Below the pieces are notes generated by a model that saw only the letters and a list, made by a program, of their open reading frames with translations, was not told where the DNA came from and searched no databases. A stretch of 64,000 nucleotides of DNA from Corynebacterium falsenii (GTDB lineage: Bacteria > Actinomycetota > Actinomycetes > Mycobacteriales > Mycobacteriaceae): assembly GCA_001054945.1 (NCBI GenBank), contig JVKJ01000002.1, forward strand, positions 1-64,000, given 5' to 3'. The translations under genes were made by a program, and so were the position numbers. Position 1 is the first letter of the stretch. The number at the start of each line of letters is the position of its first letter. This document shows positions 9,060 through 17,855 of this stretch, piece after piece.

Positions 9060-10856
9060 ATGAAGATGAATAAGCACGCACTTCCCCTTTTGACCCAGTC
9101 TGCGAGTCGCACTTCTCTAGCTGTCGTGGCGGTCACGGCGCTGGGGCTTAGCACCCCGTTCGTCGGCGGCACGCCCACCCTCGTGTCCCACGCCGAAGCG
9201 GTGACAAGAACAACCTCAAACATTGCAGCCGGCTCGCCCAATTCCCTGTCGTCTCTCCCGGGGGCGGGCAGCTCTATGCCGTCATCGTCAGCCCCCGGCG
9301 CTGACGGTGGATTGCTTGGCAGCGTGTCTCCCGAGCACTCCAGCAGCAGCTCGCCCTCCGCACCAGGGCAAGTCTCGCAACCTCGCATGACGCGCCCCGT
9401 GTTATGGTCGGAAAACTTCGATAACGTGGCCACCCCCACCGGTTTCAGCCACGAGGCTCCGAGCGGGTTCGATTCCACCTCCGATGGTTACGATTCCGGC
9501 GAGGCGCGCTGGGGCGGTTGGACGTTCAGCAATATCCGCGATTGGACGTGGGCTACGGGGACCGACAAGCGACATTGGTTCAACCGAGGCCACAACACCT
9601 TTGCGGTGATCGATAGTAAGCAGCAGCGACTCGCCGAGGGAGACGAACTAAATGCTCACCTCCGCACCCCGAATATCGATGTTGCAGGACGGGATCGCGT
9701 GGCTTTGGAGTTTGATTCCCACTACCGCGCGGGCGATCGCGATGGCGTCCAGAACAATGGTGGGCACGGTGACCAGTTTGCACGCGTGACTGCGAGTTTC
9801 GACGGCGGCGAGGAGCGAGAGGTCGCGCGCTTTGAGAAGGACAAGCTGGATAGCCACGAGGATCTTTCCATAGACGTGCCTTCCGGGGCACATTCGGTGC
9901 GGTTCAATTTCGAATATCTGCACGGCAACGACGACTGGTTCTGGGCAGTGGACAACCTCAGTGTGACTGAACCGTGGGCGAAGGAGGCGGGAGAACCCCA
10001 CTCCATCGTGGACGTGGTCAGCGATGTCCACAATGACGAGAACTACAATTTGGCGGTCGATAGCTACAACGGCATGTCAGACAAAGCCGGGGCCATGGTC
10101 TTCGATGGGGACTCCGTGGATATGGGAGACCAGGAAAACTACGACAAGCTGCGTGAACTGCTGAAGAAGAATCCGCACCACTCGGGACAGAATCTTTTCT
10201 CCGTGGGTAACCACGAGATGCTGGGCAAAGAGGGATCAGAGGCGTACACGGAGCGCTTCATGGACTTCACGGGCCAGGAGACCCTGTGGACGGAGAAGGT
10301 AGTGGATGGCACTCCATTAATCACCGTAAACACTGAGCACTACGAAGATACAAAGCGCGGCGGGAAGGAGCCCTTCGTGCGACTGTCACAAAAACAGCTG
10401 AATTGGTTGGATTCCCGCCTGAAGTACTGGAATGACCAGGGGAAGCCCGCGTTCCTGTTCACTCACCTGGTACTTCCCAACACCGTGTCCATGACGCATT
10501 CCGCGTGGTACCAAAACGATTTCGAGGACCTTCAGGCATTCAGCGATGTGGTGGGCAAGTACCCGAATGCATTCGTATTCACCGGTCACAGCCATTCCTC
10601 CCTTCGACAGCACGACTGGTGGGGAACGTACCGGTATGACCCGGCAAACAACGCAGTAGGCAATCGGGTCATTAACACGGGGGCAGTGCTGAACGAGTTC
10701 GTTCCCGATGGAGACAATGATGAAAAGCCCATCGATGATAAGAAGCATGCCTCAGGATTGCGCGTTCGGGTGTTCGACGACCGCGTCCGCGTGGAGGCGT
10801 GGGACTTCGTGAAGAATGAGAAAATCCAGGAGCATGATTTCCCGTTGGCGCGGTAG
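9060..10856 (+). CDS. secreted metallophosphoesterase with N-terminal jelly-roll domain
   Basis: About 598 residues. A signal peptide ends near PTLVSHAEA, followed by a Ser/Pro-rich linker. Residues about 100-300 look like a MAM/jelly-roll beta domain (WSENFDN, WTFSNIRDW, ALEFDSHY, WAVDNLSV). The C-terminal half is a calcineurin-like phosphoesterase: DVHND (metal ligands), VFDGDSVDMGD, VGNHEMLG, FTHLVLPN and FTGHSH, all in the expected order. It probably hydrolyses a phosphoester or pyrophosphate outside the cell; the substrate is unknown. The frame opens at 8943, but the ATG at 9060 gives a clean signal peptide. No good ribosome-binding site precedes either start. Confidence 0.85.
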   Translation: MKMNKHALPLLTQSASRTSLAVVAVTALGLSTPFVGGTPTLVSHAEAVTRTTSNIAAGSPNSLSSLPGAGSSMPSSSAPGADGGLLGSVSPEHSSSSSPSAPGQVSQPRMTRPVLWSENFDNVATPTGFSHEAPSGFDSTSDGYDSGEARWGGWTFSNIRDWTWATGTDKRHWFNRGHNTFAVIDSKQQRLAEGDELNAHLRTPNIDVAGRDRVALEFDSHYRAGDRDGVQNNGGHGDQFARVTASFDGGEEREVARFEKDKLDSHEDLSIDVPSGAHSVRFNFEYLHGNDDWFWAVDNLSVTEPWAKEAGEPHSIVDVVSDVHNDENYNLAVDSYNGMSDKAGAMVFDGDSVDMGDQENYDKLRELLKKNPHHSGQNLFSVGNHEMLGKEGSEAYTERFMDFTGQETLWTEKVVDGTPLITVNTEHYEDTKRGGKEPFVRLSQKQLNWLDSRLKYWNDQGKPAFLFTHLVLPNTVSMTHSAWYQNDFEDLQAFSDVVGKYPNAFVFTGHSHSSLRQHDWWGTYRYDPANNAVGNRVINTGAVLNEFVPDGDNDEKPIDDKKHASGLRVRVFDDRVRVEAWDFVKNEKIQEHDFPLAR

Positions 10857-10891
10857 GGTGACGGCAGTTAGCCCTAAAGTCCCCAACCATG

Positions 10892-10897
10892 TACATT
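10892..10897 (+). promoter_or_regulatory. -10 hexamer TACATT, leaderless start of the antiporter gene
   Basis: TACATT-N7-GTG directly before the start at 10905; identical hexamer and spacing occur before the gene at 14528. Confidence 0.5.
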
Positions 10898-10904
10898 ACT
10901 AACC

Positions 10905-12506
10905 GTGAGTATGGCAGATAATGGGGAAATCCCAACTAATGGAGGAGTAGACAGAAGCGGCGGCGCTGATACCGCTGTACCAGCCTCCGCCACCCCCTCC
11001 ACCGCAGAGACACTGATCCAAAACGACCCCCGCACCGTGCGATTGGGCACGTTGGTCAGCCTGATCGTGGGGTCATGCGTGGGCGCAGGCATCTTCGCCC
11101 TGCCACAAAACATCGCCACCGTCGCCAGCCCCGGCGCAGCCATGATCGGATGGGCCATCACCGGTGTGGGGATGTTGTGCGTCGCCTACGTCTTCCAGGC
11201 CCTTGCCCAACGCAAGCCGCACCTGGATTCTGGCGTGTACAGCTACGTTCGCGCTGGCTTGGGCGATTTCGTGGGATTCACGAGCGCGTGGGGCTACTGG
11301 CTGGGCACCATCATCGCCCAGGTGGGGTACGCCACCCTGTTCTTTTCCTCCCTCGGCTACTTCGTGCCTATCTTTAACGGCTCGCACCCACTTATCCAGT
11401 CACTCGCAGTGTCGGTCCTAACCTGGGGCATCTTCATCGTGTTGTCCCGTGGAGTGCGCCAAGCCGCGATGATGAATGTAATCGCGACGATTGCCAAGGT
11501 CCTCCCCATCCTGACCTTCCTGGTCATTGTCGCCTTCGCAGGATTTCACACAGAGATTTTCACGGGCGATTTCTGGGGGCGCGCAGCAACCTTTGGCGAC
11601 GGCCACAACGAGGTTTCTACGTTGTCCTCTCAGGTCAAGGGAATGATGCTGTTCACGGTGTGGGCATTCATCGGCGTTGAGGGCGCCTCCACCTACTCGA
11701 AGCGCGCTCGCCATCGCAAGGACGTTTCCTTGGCCACCTTCCTGGGCTTCGTCACCGTGTTTCTCCTCTTGGTGGCCGTGAGCTTCCTCAGCTACGGCGT
11801 TGCCCCTCGTGACCAACTCGCCGCTATGGGCGACAACTCCATGGCCGAGGTTCTCAAGCTGGTTGTGGGCCCATGGGGTGCGGCCTTTATCAGCGTGGGT
11901 CTGTGCATTTCCGTGCTGGGGGCATACGTTTCCTGGCAGATGCTGTGTGCCGAGCCCATCATGCTCATGGCGCAGGACGGCCTTCTTCCGAAGGTCATCG
12001 GCAAGACCAACAAGATGGGCGGTCCAGTCATCGCCCAATTCTGCAGCGCCGTTGTCATCCAGCTGTTCATCCTGGTCTTCTACCTGAATGAGTCCACCTA
12101 TACGACAATGGTGCAGCTCGCCACCTCGCTGTATCTCTTGCCGTACGTTTTCAGCAGCCTGTACTTGCTACTGCTCGCCGTTCGCGGCAAGGGCCTTACG
12201 CACCCGGATGCGGGCCGCAAGTTCGACCTTTCTGGACCTCCAATTGCCCCGCGCACGAATCGCATTCACTTATTGCTCGGGGTGGGCGCGTTCGCGTACA
12301 GCCTGTGGCTGTTGTACGCCGCGGATCTTAAGTTCGTCCTCCTGGGGACCCTTCTGGTGCTGCCAGGATTGATCATTTACATTGCCACCCGCGTCAAGTC
12401 CGGCGGCCGCATTTTCAACCCCTTCGAATGGGTGGTCGCTGCGATCGTGGTGGGAAGCGCGCTGACCGCGCTGGTTTTGCTGTCCAACGGGGCCGTCTCG
12501 CTGTAG
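10905..12506 (+). CDS. APC-family basic amino acid/polyamine antiporter (ArcD-like)
   Basis: A 533-residue inner-membrane transporter with about 13 hydrophobic segments. The first TM carries the APC signature GTLVSLIVGSCVGAGIFALPQN, and a conserved internal segment reads WAFIGVEGASTYSKRAR. These match the arginine:ornithine / lysine antiporter subfamily (ArcD, LysI-type). No arc or lysine-degradation genes lie nearby, so the exchanged pair is uncertain. The hydrophilic 40-residue N-terminus is longer than usual. The GTG start is supported by a leaderless-type -10; a second Met two codons later is an alternative. Confidence 0.87.
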   Translation: MSMADNGEIPTNGGVDRSGGADTAVPASATPSTAETLIQNDPRTVRLGTLVSLIVGSCVGAGIFALPQNIATVASPGAAMIGWAITGVGMLCVAYVFQALAQRKPHLDSGVYSYVRAGLGDFVGFTSAWGYWLGTIIAQVGYATLFFSSLGYFVPIFNGSHPLIQSLAVSVLTWGIFIVLSRGVRQAAMMNVIATIAKVLPILTFLVIVAFAGFHTEIFTGDFWGRAATFGDGHNEVSTLSSQVKGMMLFTVWAFIGVEGASTYSKRARHRKDVSLATFLGFVTVFLLLVAVSFLSYGVAPRDQLAAMGDNSMAEVLKLVVGPWGAAFISVGLCISVLGAYVSWQMLCAEPIMLMAQDGLLPKVIGKTNKMGGPVIAQFCSAVVIQLFILVFYLNESTYTTMVQLATSLYLLPYVFSSLYLLLLAVRGKGLTHPDAGRKFDLSGPPIAPRTNRIHLLLGVGAFAYSLWLLYAADLKFVLLGTLLVLPGLIIYIATRVKSGGRIFNPFEWVVAAIVVGSALTALVLLSNGAVSL

Positions 12507-12586
12507 ATCCTCGCGGATAGGCTCTATTGCACGCTACACCCCCACCGCGCCGGGGCCGCCGAGCGAATACTCAGCCGCTTTCTACG

Positions 12587-12646
12587 ACAGGTAGATCAGC
12601 AAGACAACAGGGTGGTCAGCTTGAGAACAGGTAGCTCAGTTTGAGA
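12587..12646. repeat. three tandem imperfect 20-bp direct repeats
   Basis: The units are ACAGGTAGATCAGCAAGACA, ACAGGGTGGTCAGCTTGAGA and ACAGGTAGCTCAGTTTGAGA, head to tail (15-16 of 20 identical between unit 3 and the others). They lie in the convergent gap between the antiporter and hspR, immediately past the hspR stop. Function is unknown. Confidence 0.7.
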
Positions 12647-12665
12647 ACCCGCCTTTGAGTGTTTG

Positions 12666-13079
12666 TTAGTTCTTTCGGCGCCGCTTTTCCCACAGCACGA
12701 CAGACGTCGAGCGCGGCACATGGACGATCTCGCCACGCGGGCGACCGGCCGGGTTGTTCTCTAGGTCCTGGATCGTCGCGGTGAGGTTCTTAACCTTTTG
12801 TTCCAACCGTTCGACCTGATCTTGCAGCTCGATGATCCGCTCAATGCCCGCCAGGTTCACGCCTTCCTCATGAGACAGGCGCTGGATTTCCTGCAGTTGG
12901 CGGATATCAGCCTGAGTGTAACGCCGGCCACCGCCTCGGGTACGCCGTGGAGTGACAAGCCCGATGCGGTCGTACGTGCGCAGAGTCTGGGCGTGCATGC
13001 CCGTGATCTCCGCTGCCACGGAGATCACAAAGACCTCATCTTGGGATTCTGGTGACTTTTTCGATGACTCGGAACTCAT
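12666..13079 (-). CDS. hspR: HspR heat-shock repressor (MerR family)
   Basis: A 137-residue MerR-type regulator with an N-terminal winged helix (FVISVAAEITGMHAQTLRTY, GGRRYTQADIRQLQ), a coiled-coil dimerisation helix (IIELQDQVERLEQKVKNL) and a basic tail. HspR binds HAIR sites with DnaK as corepressor and represses dnaK, clpB and its own operon in actinobacteria. It follows dnaJ by 11 bases with AGGTGA before its ATG. Four HAIR or HAIR-like sites in the window are its probable targets. DnaK, the expected corepressor, is encoded 5.5 kb away in a separate transcription unit here. Confidence 0.95.
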   Translation of the reverse strand: MSSESSKKSPESQDEVFVISVAAEITGMHAQTLRTYDRIGLVTPRRTRGGGRRYTQADIRQLQEIQRLSHEEGVNLAGIERIIELQDQVERLEQKVKNLTATIQDLENNPAGRPRGEIVHVPRSTSVVLWEKRRRKN

Positions 13080-13090
13080 CTAGGATCACC

Positions 13091-14278
13091 TCATTTCCCT
13101 TCCCAGTTAGCCCGCGGATCGAATCCAGAACGCTTCTCTTCCTCGGCGTACTGGCGCAGAGCGCTCATCGCGCCCTCGTCCAAATCCCGGGGAACCTCCA
13201 CCTTCACGGTCACCAGCAGGTCACCGCTCGCGCCGTTGCGCTTGTTTACGCCCCTGCCGCGAACCCGCAGCGTGGTCCCGTCCGCGGTACCCTGCGGGAT
13301 GCGAACCCTCACCTTGGAATCCAGCGTTGGCACGGTCACCGCCGCCCCGAGCGCCAGCTCGGTGTAGCTAACCGGCACGGTCAGCGCCAGATCGTCCCCA
13401 CTGCGGGTGAAGATGGAATCCGGCTTAACGTGCACGGTGACGAAGAGATCGCCAGCTGGTTTGCCGCGCTCACCCGCTGCACCTTGGCCAGCTAAGCGGA
13501 CTTTTTGCCCGTCCACCACACCGGCGGGAACACGCACGGTGATGGTCCGGGTCCTCGTGATGCGACCGGTGCCATCGCAGTCAGTGCACGGGTCATCGAT
13601 CCTGGTGCCAGTTCCACTACAGTCCGGGCAGGGCCGGGAAAAGCCGAAAGCCCCGCGGTTCTCAGATACCAAGCCTGTGCCCGAGCAGGTCGCACAGGCG
13701 TGAGGCGAGGTGCCGGGTTTGGCTCCCGAGCCGTGACAGGTGGTACATGGCGCCGGGTTGGTCAGGCGGATCGGGACAGTAACGCCCTTGGTCGCCTCAC
13801 GAAACTCCAGCGTGATCTCGGTTTCAACATCCGCACCACGCGATACCCGCGTGGAACGGCGACTGCCGGTAGAGGCCCTACCAGTGGCGTCCGAAAAAAT
13901 CCCACCGAAGAGATCGGAGACATCAAAGTCCCCTTCGGTGCTGAACCCGTTACCAAACGAGGTGCTGAAGCCCCCCGTGTTGCCTCCGAATCCACCGAAC
14001 CCGCCCGGTGAGTAGCCACCGCCGAAGCCACCCATTCCGTTTTCGATCAGCTGCTTGAGCTCGTCGTATTCCTTGCGCTTTTCCTTGTCCCCCAGGACAC
14101 TGTAGGCTTCCGAAGCTTTTTTGAACTTGTCCTCAGCTGCGGAGTTTCCGGGGTTCTTGTCCGGGTGGTTTTCGCGAGCGATGGTTCGATAAGCCTTTTT
14201 AATGTCCTCTGAACTTGCGGAAGAGGACACGCCCAGGTCGCCGTAGAAGTCCTTGTCGGCCCACTCCCTTTGTGCCAT
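13091..14278 (-). CDS. dnaJ: DnaJ co-chaperone, type I (Hsp40)
   Basis: A 395-residue DnaK co-chaperone. It has an N-terminal J domain with HPD at 38-40, a Gly/Phe-rich linker ([17 protein letters not shown]), a zinc-finger domain with all four CxxCxGxG-type repeats ([32 protein letters not shown]), and two C-terminal beta domains. The ATG at 14278 ([12 protein letters not shown]) is chosen because AGAGGA lies 7 nt upstream; an ATG five codons earlier is possible. It is the first gene of a dnaJ-hspR unit, separate from dnaK-grpE. Confidence 0.96.
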   Translation of the reverse strand: MAQREWADKDFYGDLGVSSSASSEDIKKAYRTIARENHPDKNPGNSAAEDKFKKASEAYSVLGDKEKRKEYDELKQLIENGMGGFGGGYSPGGFGGFGGNTGGFSTSFGNGFSTEGDFDVSDLFGGIFSDATGRASTGSRRSTRVSRGADVETEITLEFREATKGVTVPIRLTNPAPCTTCHGSGAKPGTSPHACATCSGTGLVSENRGAFGFSRPCPDCSGTGTRIDDPCTDCDGTGRITRTRTITVRVPAGVVDGQKVRLAGQGAAGERGKPAGDLFVTVHVKPDSIFTRSGDDLALTVPVSYTELALGAAVTVPTLDSKVRVRIPQGTADGTTLRVRGRGVNKRNGASGDLLVTVKVEVPRDLDEGAMSALRQYAEEEKRSGFDPRANWEGK

Positions 14279-14346
14279 ATTGTTTCCTCTCACTGTTTTG
14301 GTACGTGCATTGCTCGTACGTGGGTTGCCCGGGTACCTGCTTCATT

Positions 14347-14367
14347 CTTGAGTGTACCCCGCTTAAC
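14347..14367 (-). promoter_or_regulatory. degenerate HAIR-like site upstream of dnaJ-hspR
   Basis: CTTGAGT-N7-GCTTAAC: one perfect half-site of the HspR consensus and a second matching 4 of 7 positions. It lies about 70 bases before the dnaJ start, in the divergent region with the first paralogue gene. It would allow HspR autoregulation of this detached unit, more weakly than at dnaK or clpB. Confidence 0.45.
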
Positions 14368-14514
14368 TTTAAGGTTCCATTTTGGTAACCCGTGCAGGTG
14401 AGAAGATATTCCAGCAGCCGGTAGAACTGAGGCGAAGCGGAGGAATGTGAAAACGGTGAGCGTGCCATCGTCGCGCGGTGAATGACCCGATCTGCGAGTG
14501 ACAAGCCGTCGTAT

Positions 14515-14520
14515 TACATT
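14515..14520 (+). promoter_or_regulatory. -10 hexamer TACATT, leaderless start of paralogue 1
   Basis: TACATT-N7-ATG before 14528. It favours this ATG over the GTG at 14498. Confidence 0.5.
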
Positions 14521-14527
14521 GCTAGGC

Positions 14528-15508
14528 ATGACACCCCACGATCCCGACAAGGCAGCTGCGCCTCAGCTCACAGACCAAGAACGCGATCTACTGATCGGCG
14601 CCCTAGACCGAGTGTGCGGGGAGCAAGGGTACGTGTACACCCTCGACGATTCGGACGTGAACCTGAGCCACCCAAAGCTCAGTAGCCCCTGGGTGTTGAG
14701 CCTCAACAATATTGTCCGAACGCTCCGATTGAATGACGATCCAGAGGGGAACGTAGATGCCATTGTCCGGCATTTTCTGAATGCCACCTTGACATCGACG
14801 TCGTCGCAGAGCATTGATTCCCTCAGCGACGAGGAATTTCAACAGCGCCTCATGGCTCGGCTGGAAAACGCCCAGCTGCAGGAGAGCATGGAGCAGCACC
14901 ACCTGTCCATCCCTGGCAGCAAGAATGAGCCCTTCACTCACTTCGCTGGAGACATCAACATCCGCCTGGTGGTGGACTTCCCCGACTCCATGGCAGCACT
15001 CGGCGGCACCATGATCACCGACCGCGGCGACCTCAACATGCTGTTCCGCACGGGCATGCACAACCTCGAGCGGGAGCTCCGCAGCATGCCCGTCGAGGTC
15101 AATAAGGTCCCGTCACCGGAAAACCCAGCCGACTTTGCATGGTTCCTGGAAAGCTCCAGCGAATACTTCGGCAGCTTCCCTTTAATGCTGGGCGAGTTCC
15201 TCGCGGCACACCTGCCTGAGGCTGACCTGGATTCAGGCCTGCTCATCGGCATACCCACCCGCCACTACGCGATCGTCGTCCCCATCGGCACCGGTGAAGG
15301 CTTCGCAGGGTCGCTACAGAGCGCAGCTCAGTGGGTCGCGAGCACCTTTAGTAACTTCCCTGCCCAAATTTCCCCATGCCTCTTCCAAGCGCGCCCGGAC
15401 GAATTCGTCCCCGTCAGTCAGCTGCAGCCGTCCGATGAGCCCGGCGCGTTCAAGCTCGCCATTTTCCCCAACGAGTATTTGATGGAAAGGCTCAACCACG
15501 AGGAGTAG
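14528..15508 (+). CDS. uncharacterised protein, paralogue 1 of 3 (possibly DUF1444-like)
   Basis: A 326-residue soluble protein, no signal peptide or TM segment. I do not recognise it firmly. Blocks shared with the next two genes: FAGDINIRLVVDFP, TDRGDLNMLF, GMHNLERE, FPLMLGEFLA, GLLIGIPTRH, PNEYLMERL. The order (a helix with xNL, then a G-LLxxIP-T/S-R strand) recalls the DUF1444/YtpQ family, but this is only resemblance. Its first 90 residues (LTDQERDLLIGALDRVCGEQGYVYTLDD onward) are unique among the three. It is transcribed against the chaperone genes on both sides. Confidence 0.75.
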   Translation: MTPHDPDKAAAPQLTDQERDLLIGALDRVCGEQGYVYTLDDSDVNLSHPKLSSPWVLSLNNIVRTLRLNDDPEGNVDAIVRHFLNATLTSTSSQSIDSLSDEEFQQRLMARLENAQLQESMEQHHLSIPGSKNEPFTHFAGDINIRLVVDFPDSMAALGGTMITDRGDLNMLFRTGMHNLERELRSMPVEVNKVPSPENPADFAWFLESSSEYFGSFPLMLGEFLAAHLPEADLDSGLLIGIPTRHYAIVVPIGTGEGFAGSLQSAAQWVASTFSNFPAQISPCLFQARPDEFVPVSQLQPSDEPGAFKLAIFPNEYLMERLNHEE

Positions 15509-15564
15509 GTGGCGAGGCCTCACCTTATTTCAATACAAGTCCTGCAGCCCGAGGGTCGCACTAA

Positions 15565-15570
15565 TAGGGT
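15565..15570 (+). promoter_or_regulatory. -10 hexamer TAGGGT, leaderless start of paralogue 2
   Basis: TAGGGT-N7-ATG before 15578. It suggests paralogue 2 has its own promoter although it lies only 69 bases past paralogue 1. Confidence 0.5.
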
Positions 15571-15577
15571 GCTGTTC

Positions 15578-16435
15578 ATGACGACACCCCATTCACAAAA
15601 CTCCAACGACACGAACTCGTTCCCTGGCGCGGCCGCTGATGACCATGCCGCAGGCACACCACATGCCGACAATACCGCAGGCGCACCACAGAACGGCAAC
15701 ACCGCAGGCGCACCGAATGCCGGCGGTTCCGCCGAAGACGCGATCACCATGGCCACCCAACTGAGCAATGAGGAGTTCCTTGAGAAACTCGTGGCTCGTC
15801 TAGAAAGCCATGAAGTCCACCTGAAAATGGCCCAAGCGTTCGACTTCGTGGACGACCCCAACGATGAGCCCCTACTCCCCTTCGCTGGGGACATCAACTG
15901 CCGCTTGGTTCTGAATTTCCCCGAGAACATCGTCCCACTCACCTCCAAGTCCGTGGCTGGGCGCGGCGACCTGCAGGATCTTTTCGCCCAAGGCATCACC
16001 AACCTCATTACGGAGCTCGCCGAGATAGAGGTCTCGGTAGAAAAAATCGAGAACCCGGACAATCCAGATCTGATCATGTGGGCTCTGGAGAGCAATAACA
16101 CCCTTCTCAGCAGCTTCCCCCTGGTGCTCGGGAACTTCCTTGCCAAGCACATCCCGGAGGCCAATGTGGACGAGGGAGTGCTGGTGGGCCTCCCCACCAA
16201 CAACGCCGCCATCGTCGCGCCGGTAACCTCCGGCTCTGAGCTGTTGAACACAATCCAGCACGCCGCGAATGCTGTCGTCAGCGTATTTTCCGATTCCTCT
16301 CATCGCCTGTCCCCATCGCTGAACCTGGGATGGCAGGACGAATTCACCCCAGTCACACAGCTGGCGCAGAACGAAGACGGTGAGCTGGCCCTACAGTTCA
16401 CGCCGAACGAATACCTTCAGCAGAAGCTGAGTTAA
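15578..16435 (+). CDS. uncharacterised protein, paralogue 2 of 3
   Basis: A 285-residue paralogue of the previous gene. The conserved core (FAGDINCRLVLNFP, GRGDLQDLF, GITNLITE, FPLVLGNFLAKHIPEA, GVLVGLPTN, PNEYLQQKL) starts at about residue 90. In place of the N-terminal domain of paralogue 1 it has a low-complexity Ala/Gly/Asn-rich linker with AGAPxxG-type repeats (NTAGAPQNGNTAGAPNAGG). The ATG at 15578 is supported by a -10 hexamer seven bases upstream; the frame is open from 15509. Function unknown; tandem duplication is clear from the order of the shared blocks. Confidence 0.75.
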   Translation: MTTPHSQNSNDTNSFPGAAADDHAAGTPHADNTAGAPQNGNTAGAPNAGGSAEDAITMATQLSNEEFLEKLVARLESHEVHLKMAQAFDFVDDPNDEPLLPFAGDINCRLVLNFPENIVPLTSKSVAGRGDLQDLFAQGITNLITELAEIEVSVEKIENPDNPDLIMWALESNNTLLSSFPLVLGNFLAKHIPEANVDEGVLVGLPTNNAAIVAPVTSGSELLNTIQHAANAVVSVFSDSSHRLSPSLNLGWQDEFTPVTQLAQNEDGELALQFTPNEYLQQKLS

Positions 16436-16588
16436 CACCGGCACGGCCACCCTGGGCAGATCTCCAGCACCAACCTCAGCACGAAGGTTAAGAGATCCCC
16501 AGGAGGATGGCAGCTCTCAAAGACTGAGAGACTGCGAAGAACGGTCGATTACGAGGACCGATAACTAGGACTGCCTAGCTGAAGCGTT

Positions 16589-16594
16589 TAGGCT
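16589..16594 (+). promoter_or_regulatory. -10 hexamer TAGGCT, leaderless start of paralogue 3
   Basis: TAGGCT-N8-ATG before 16603. Confidence 0.45.
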
Positions 16595-16602
16595 GGTTCA
16601 CT

Positions 16603-17718
16603 ATGAGCCGAAACAAGCGGAACTGGTTTCAACGGTTGTTCAGGTCGCCTGAGGGCGAGCAGGAGCGCAATACCAGCGAATCCCGGACCGACCACGCGGG
16701 GGATTCGGGTCAGCACGCAGGTCAGGACACTCATCGCGGCCAGGTCAACCCACACAGCGTGGATCCCACCGACGGAGCCAACATCAGTGCCCTGGGCGAG
16801 GTCATGCCTGCCCCCGAAGAGGAAAGGCACGACAAGTTGTGGGATCCGACTCCCACAACCGGGCCCACTCCCACAACCGGGCCCACTCCCACAACCGGGC
16901 CCACTCCCACAACCGGGCCCTCTCCCTCGACCGAGCCGACCCGCTCGACCGAACACTCGGCGGCCACTTCCGTCCCGCCCTCGTCGCGTTCGACGGGCTC
17001 TGATCTCTCACATATGCGGGACGCGGACTTCTTCGCCGCCCTGCGCGTGCGCTTGGAAAAAGCCAACGAGTCGCGTGCCGACGAAGTTGTCTCCGAGGCT
17101 TTCACGGATGACATCCGAGTGCGCCTGTCCTTAGACACTGGCACGTCCGTCATCCCCCTGAACAAAGAGCAGCTGGACGATCGGGGCCCCGTGCAAGATC
17201 TCTACCGAATGGGATACCGGAATCTGTGGCAGGAGTTCGTCGACACGGGATCCAAAATGGTGCGGATCTACGCTGATCCGAAGCAGCAGAAGCCCGAAGG
17301 CCTGTGGATGATGGGATTGCCGGGCAATCCCTACTTCGGTAGCAGCGCGCTGTTCCTCGACGAGTTCTTCGAGCGCTTCGCCGCGGACGTCGACACGAGC
17401 GCCGGGATTATTTTCGCTGTCCCCTCGAACGACTTGATGCTCGCCCGCGAGGTCACTACCGGCGAGGACCTGATGAATTCCATCGGATTCATGGCGACAT
17501 GGGCAGCCGAACACTACGAGACCAAGCCCGCCCCGATTTCGCCGCGCCTCCACTTGTTCCACCTGGGCGAATGCCTGACATTCACCGAGCTCAAGAAGTC
17601 TCCCGGTGGCGAAAACCAAATCCAGGTCACCCCGAACGCCCACCTGATGTCCCGCATCAGCGAGGGGATCGATGGCCCCGATGGTTTCGGAGGCCCGGAG
17701 GGGTGGGACGGAGCCTAA
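16603..17718 (+). CDS. uncharacterised protein, paralogue 3 of 3, with Thr-Pro repeat linker
   Basis: A 371-residue, more diverged member of the trio. The N-terminus is basic (MSRNKRNWFQRLFRSPEGE), followed by an acidic/polar linker, a PTTGPT tandem repeat (about residues 83-106) and a Ser/Thr/Pro stretch. The core keeps the shared pattern: FTDDIRVRLSLD, DRGPVQDLY, GYRNLWQEF, SSALFLDEFF, AGIIFAVPSND, PNAHLMSRI. AGIIFAVPSND is the part most like a DUF1444 strand. Ends 69 bases before the grpE terminator, convergent with grpE. Function unknown. Confidence 0.75.
   Translation: MSRNKRNWFQRLFRSPEGEQERNTSESRTDHAGDSGQHAGQDTHRGQVNPHSVDPTDGANISALGEVMPAPEEERHDKLWDPTPTTGPTPTTGPTPTTGPTPTTGPSPSTEPTRSTEHSAATSVPPSSRSTGSDLSHMRDADFFAALRVRLEKANESRADEVVSEAFTDDIRVRLSLDTGTSVIPLNKEQLDDRGPVQDLYRMGYRNLWQEFVDTGSKMVRIYADPKQQKPEGLWMMGLPGNPYFGSSALFLDEFFERFAADVDTSAGIIFAVPSNDLMLAREVTTGEDLMNSIGFMATWAAEHYETKPAPISPRLHLFHLGECLTFTELKKSPGGENQIQVTPNAHLMSRISEGIDGPDGFGGPEGWDGA
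16849..16920 (+). repeat. four perfect 18-bp tandem repeats inside paralogue 3
   Basis: ACTCCCACAACCGGGCCC is repeated four times without a mismatch, encoding PTTGPT units; a fifth, diverged copy follows. A multiple of three, so gain or loss of units keeps the frame. Perfect identity suggests recent expansion. Confidence 0.9.
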
Positions 17719-17787
17719 CCCCACGGTGGGCTCCCGCCATGTGGCCCTTTTTTGGACGCCATTGCCTGTCATTTTTCAGCATGAGAA

Positions 17788-17819
17788 AAGCGCCCCGCTA
17801 GTTTCCTAGCGGGGCGCTT
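17788..17819 (-). terminator. strong hairpin terminator after grpE
   Basis: A perfect 14-bp stem (AAGCGCCCCGCTAG and its complement) with a TTTC loop. On the minus strand it is followed by TTTTC, so it ends the dnaK-grpE transcript. It may also stop the convergent paralogue transcript. Confidence 0.88.
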
Positions 17820-17855
17820 CCCCCTGTGAGAGTCACTCGATCCTACGTGCCAGAG

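Noticed and set aside
16849..16920. 18-bp repeats considered as iterons or an operator array
   Set aside because: They are inside a coding frame, a multiple of three, and encode a simple linker; no replication or regulator gene is near.
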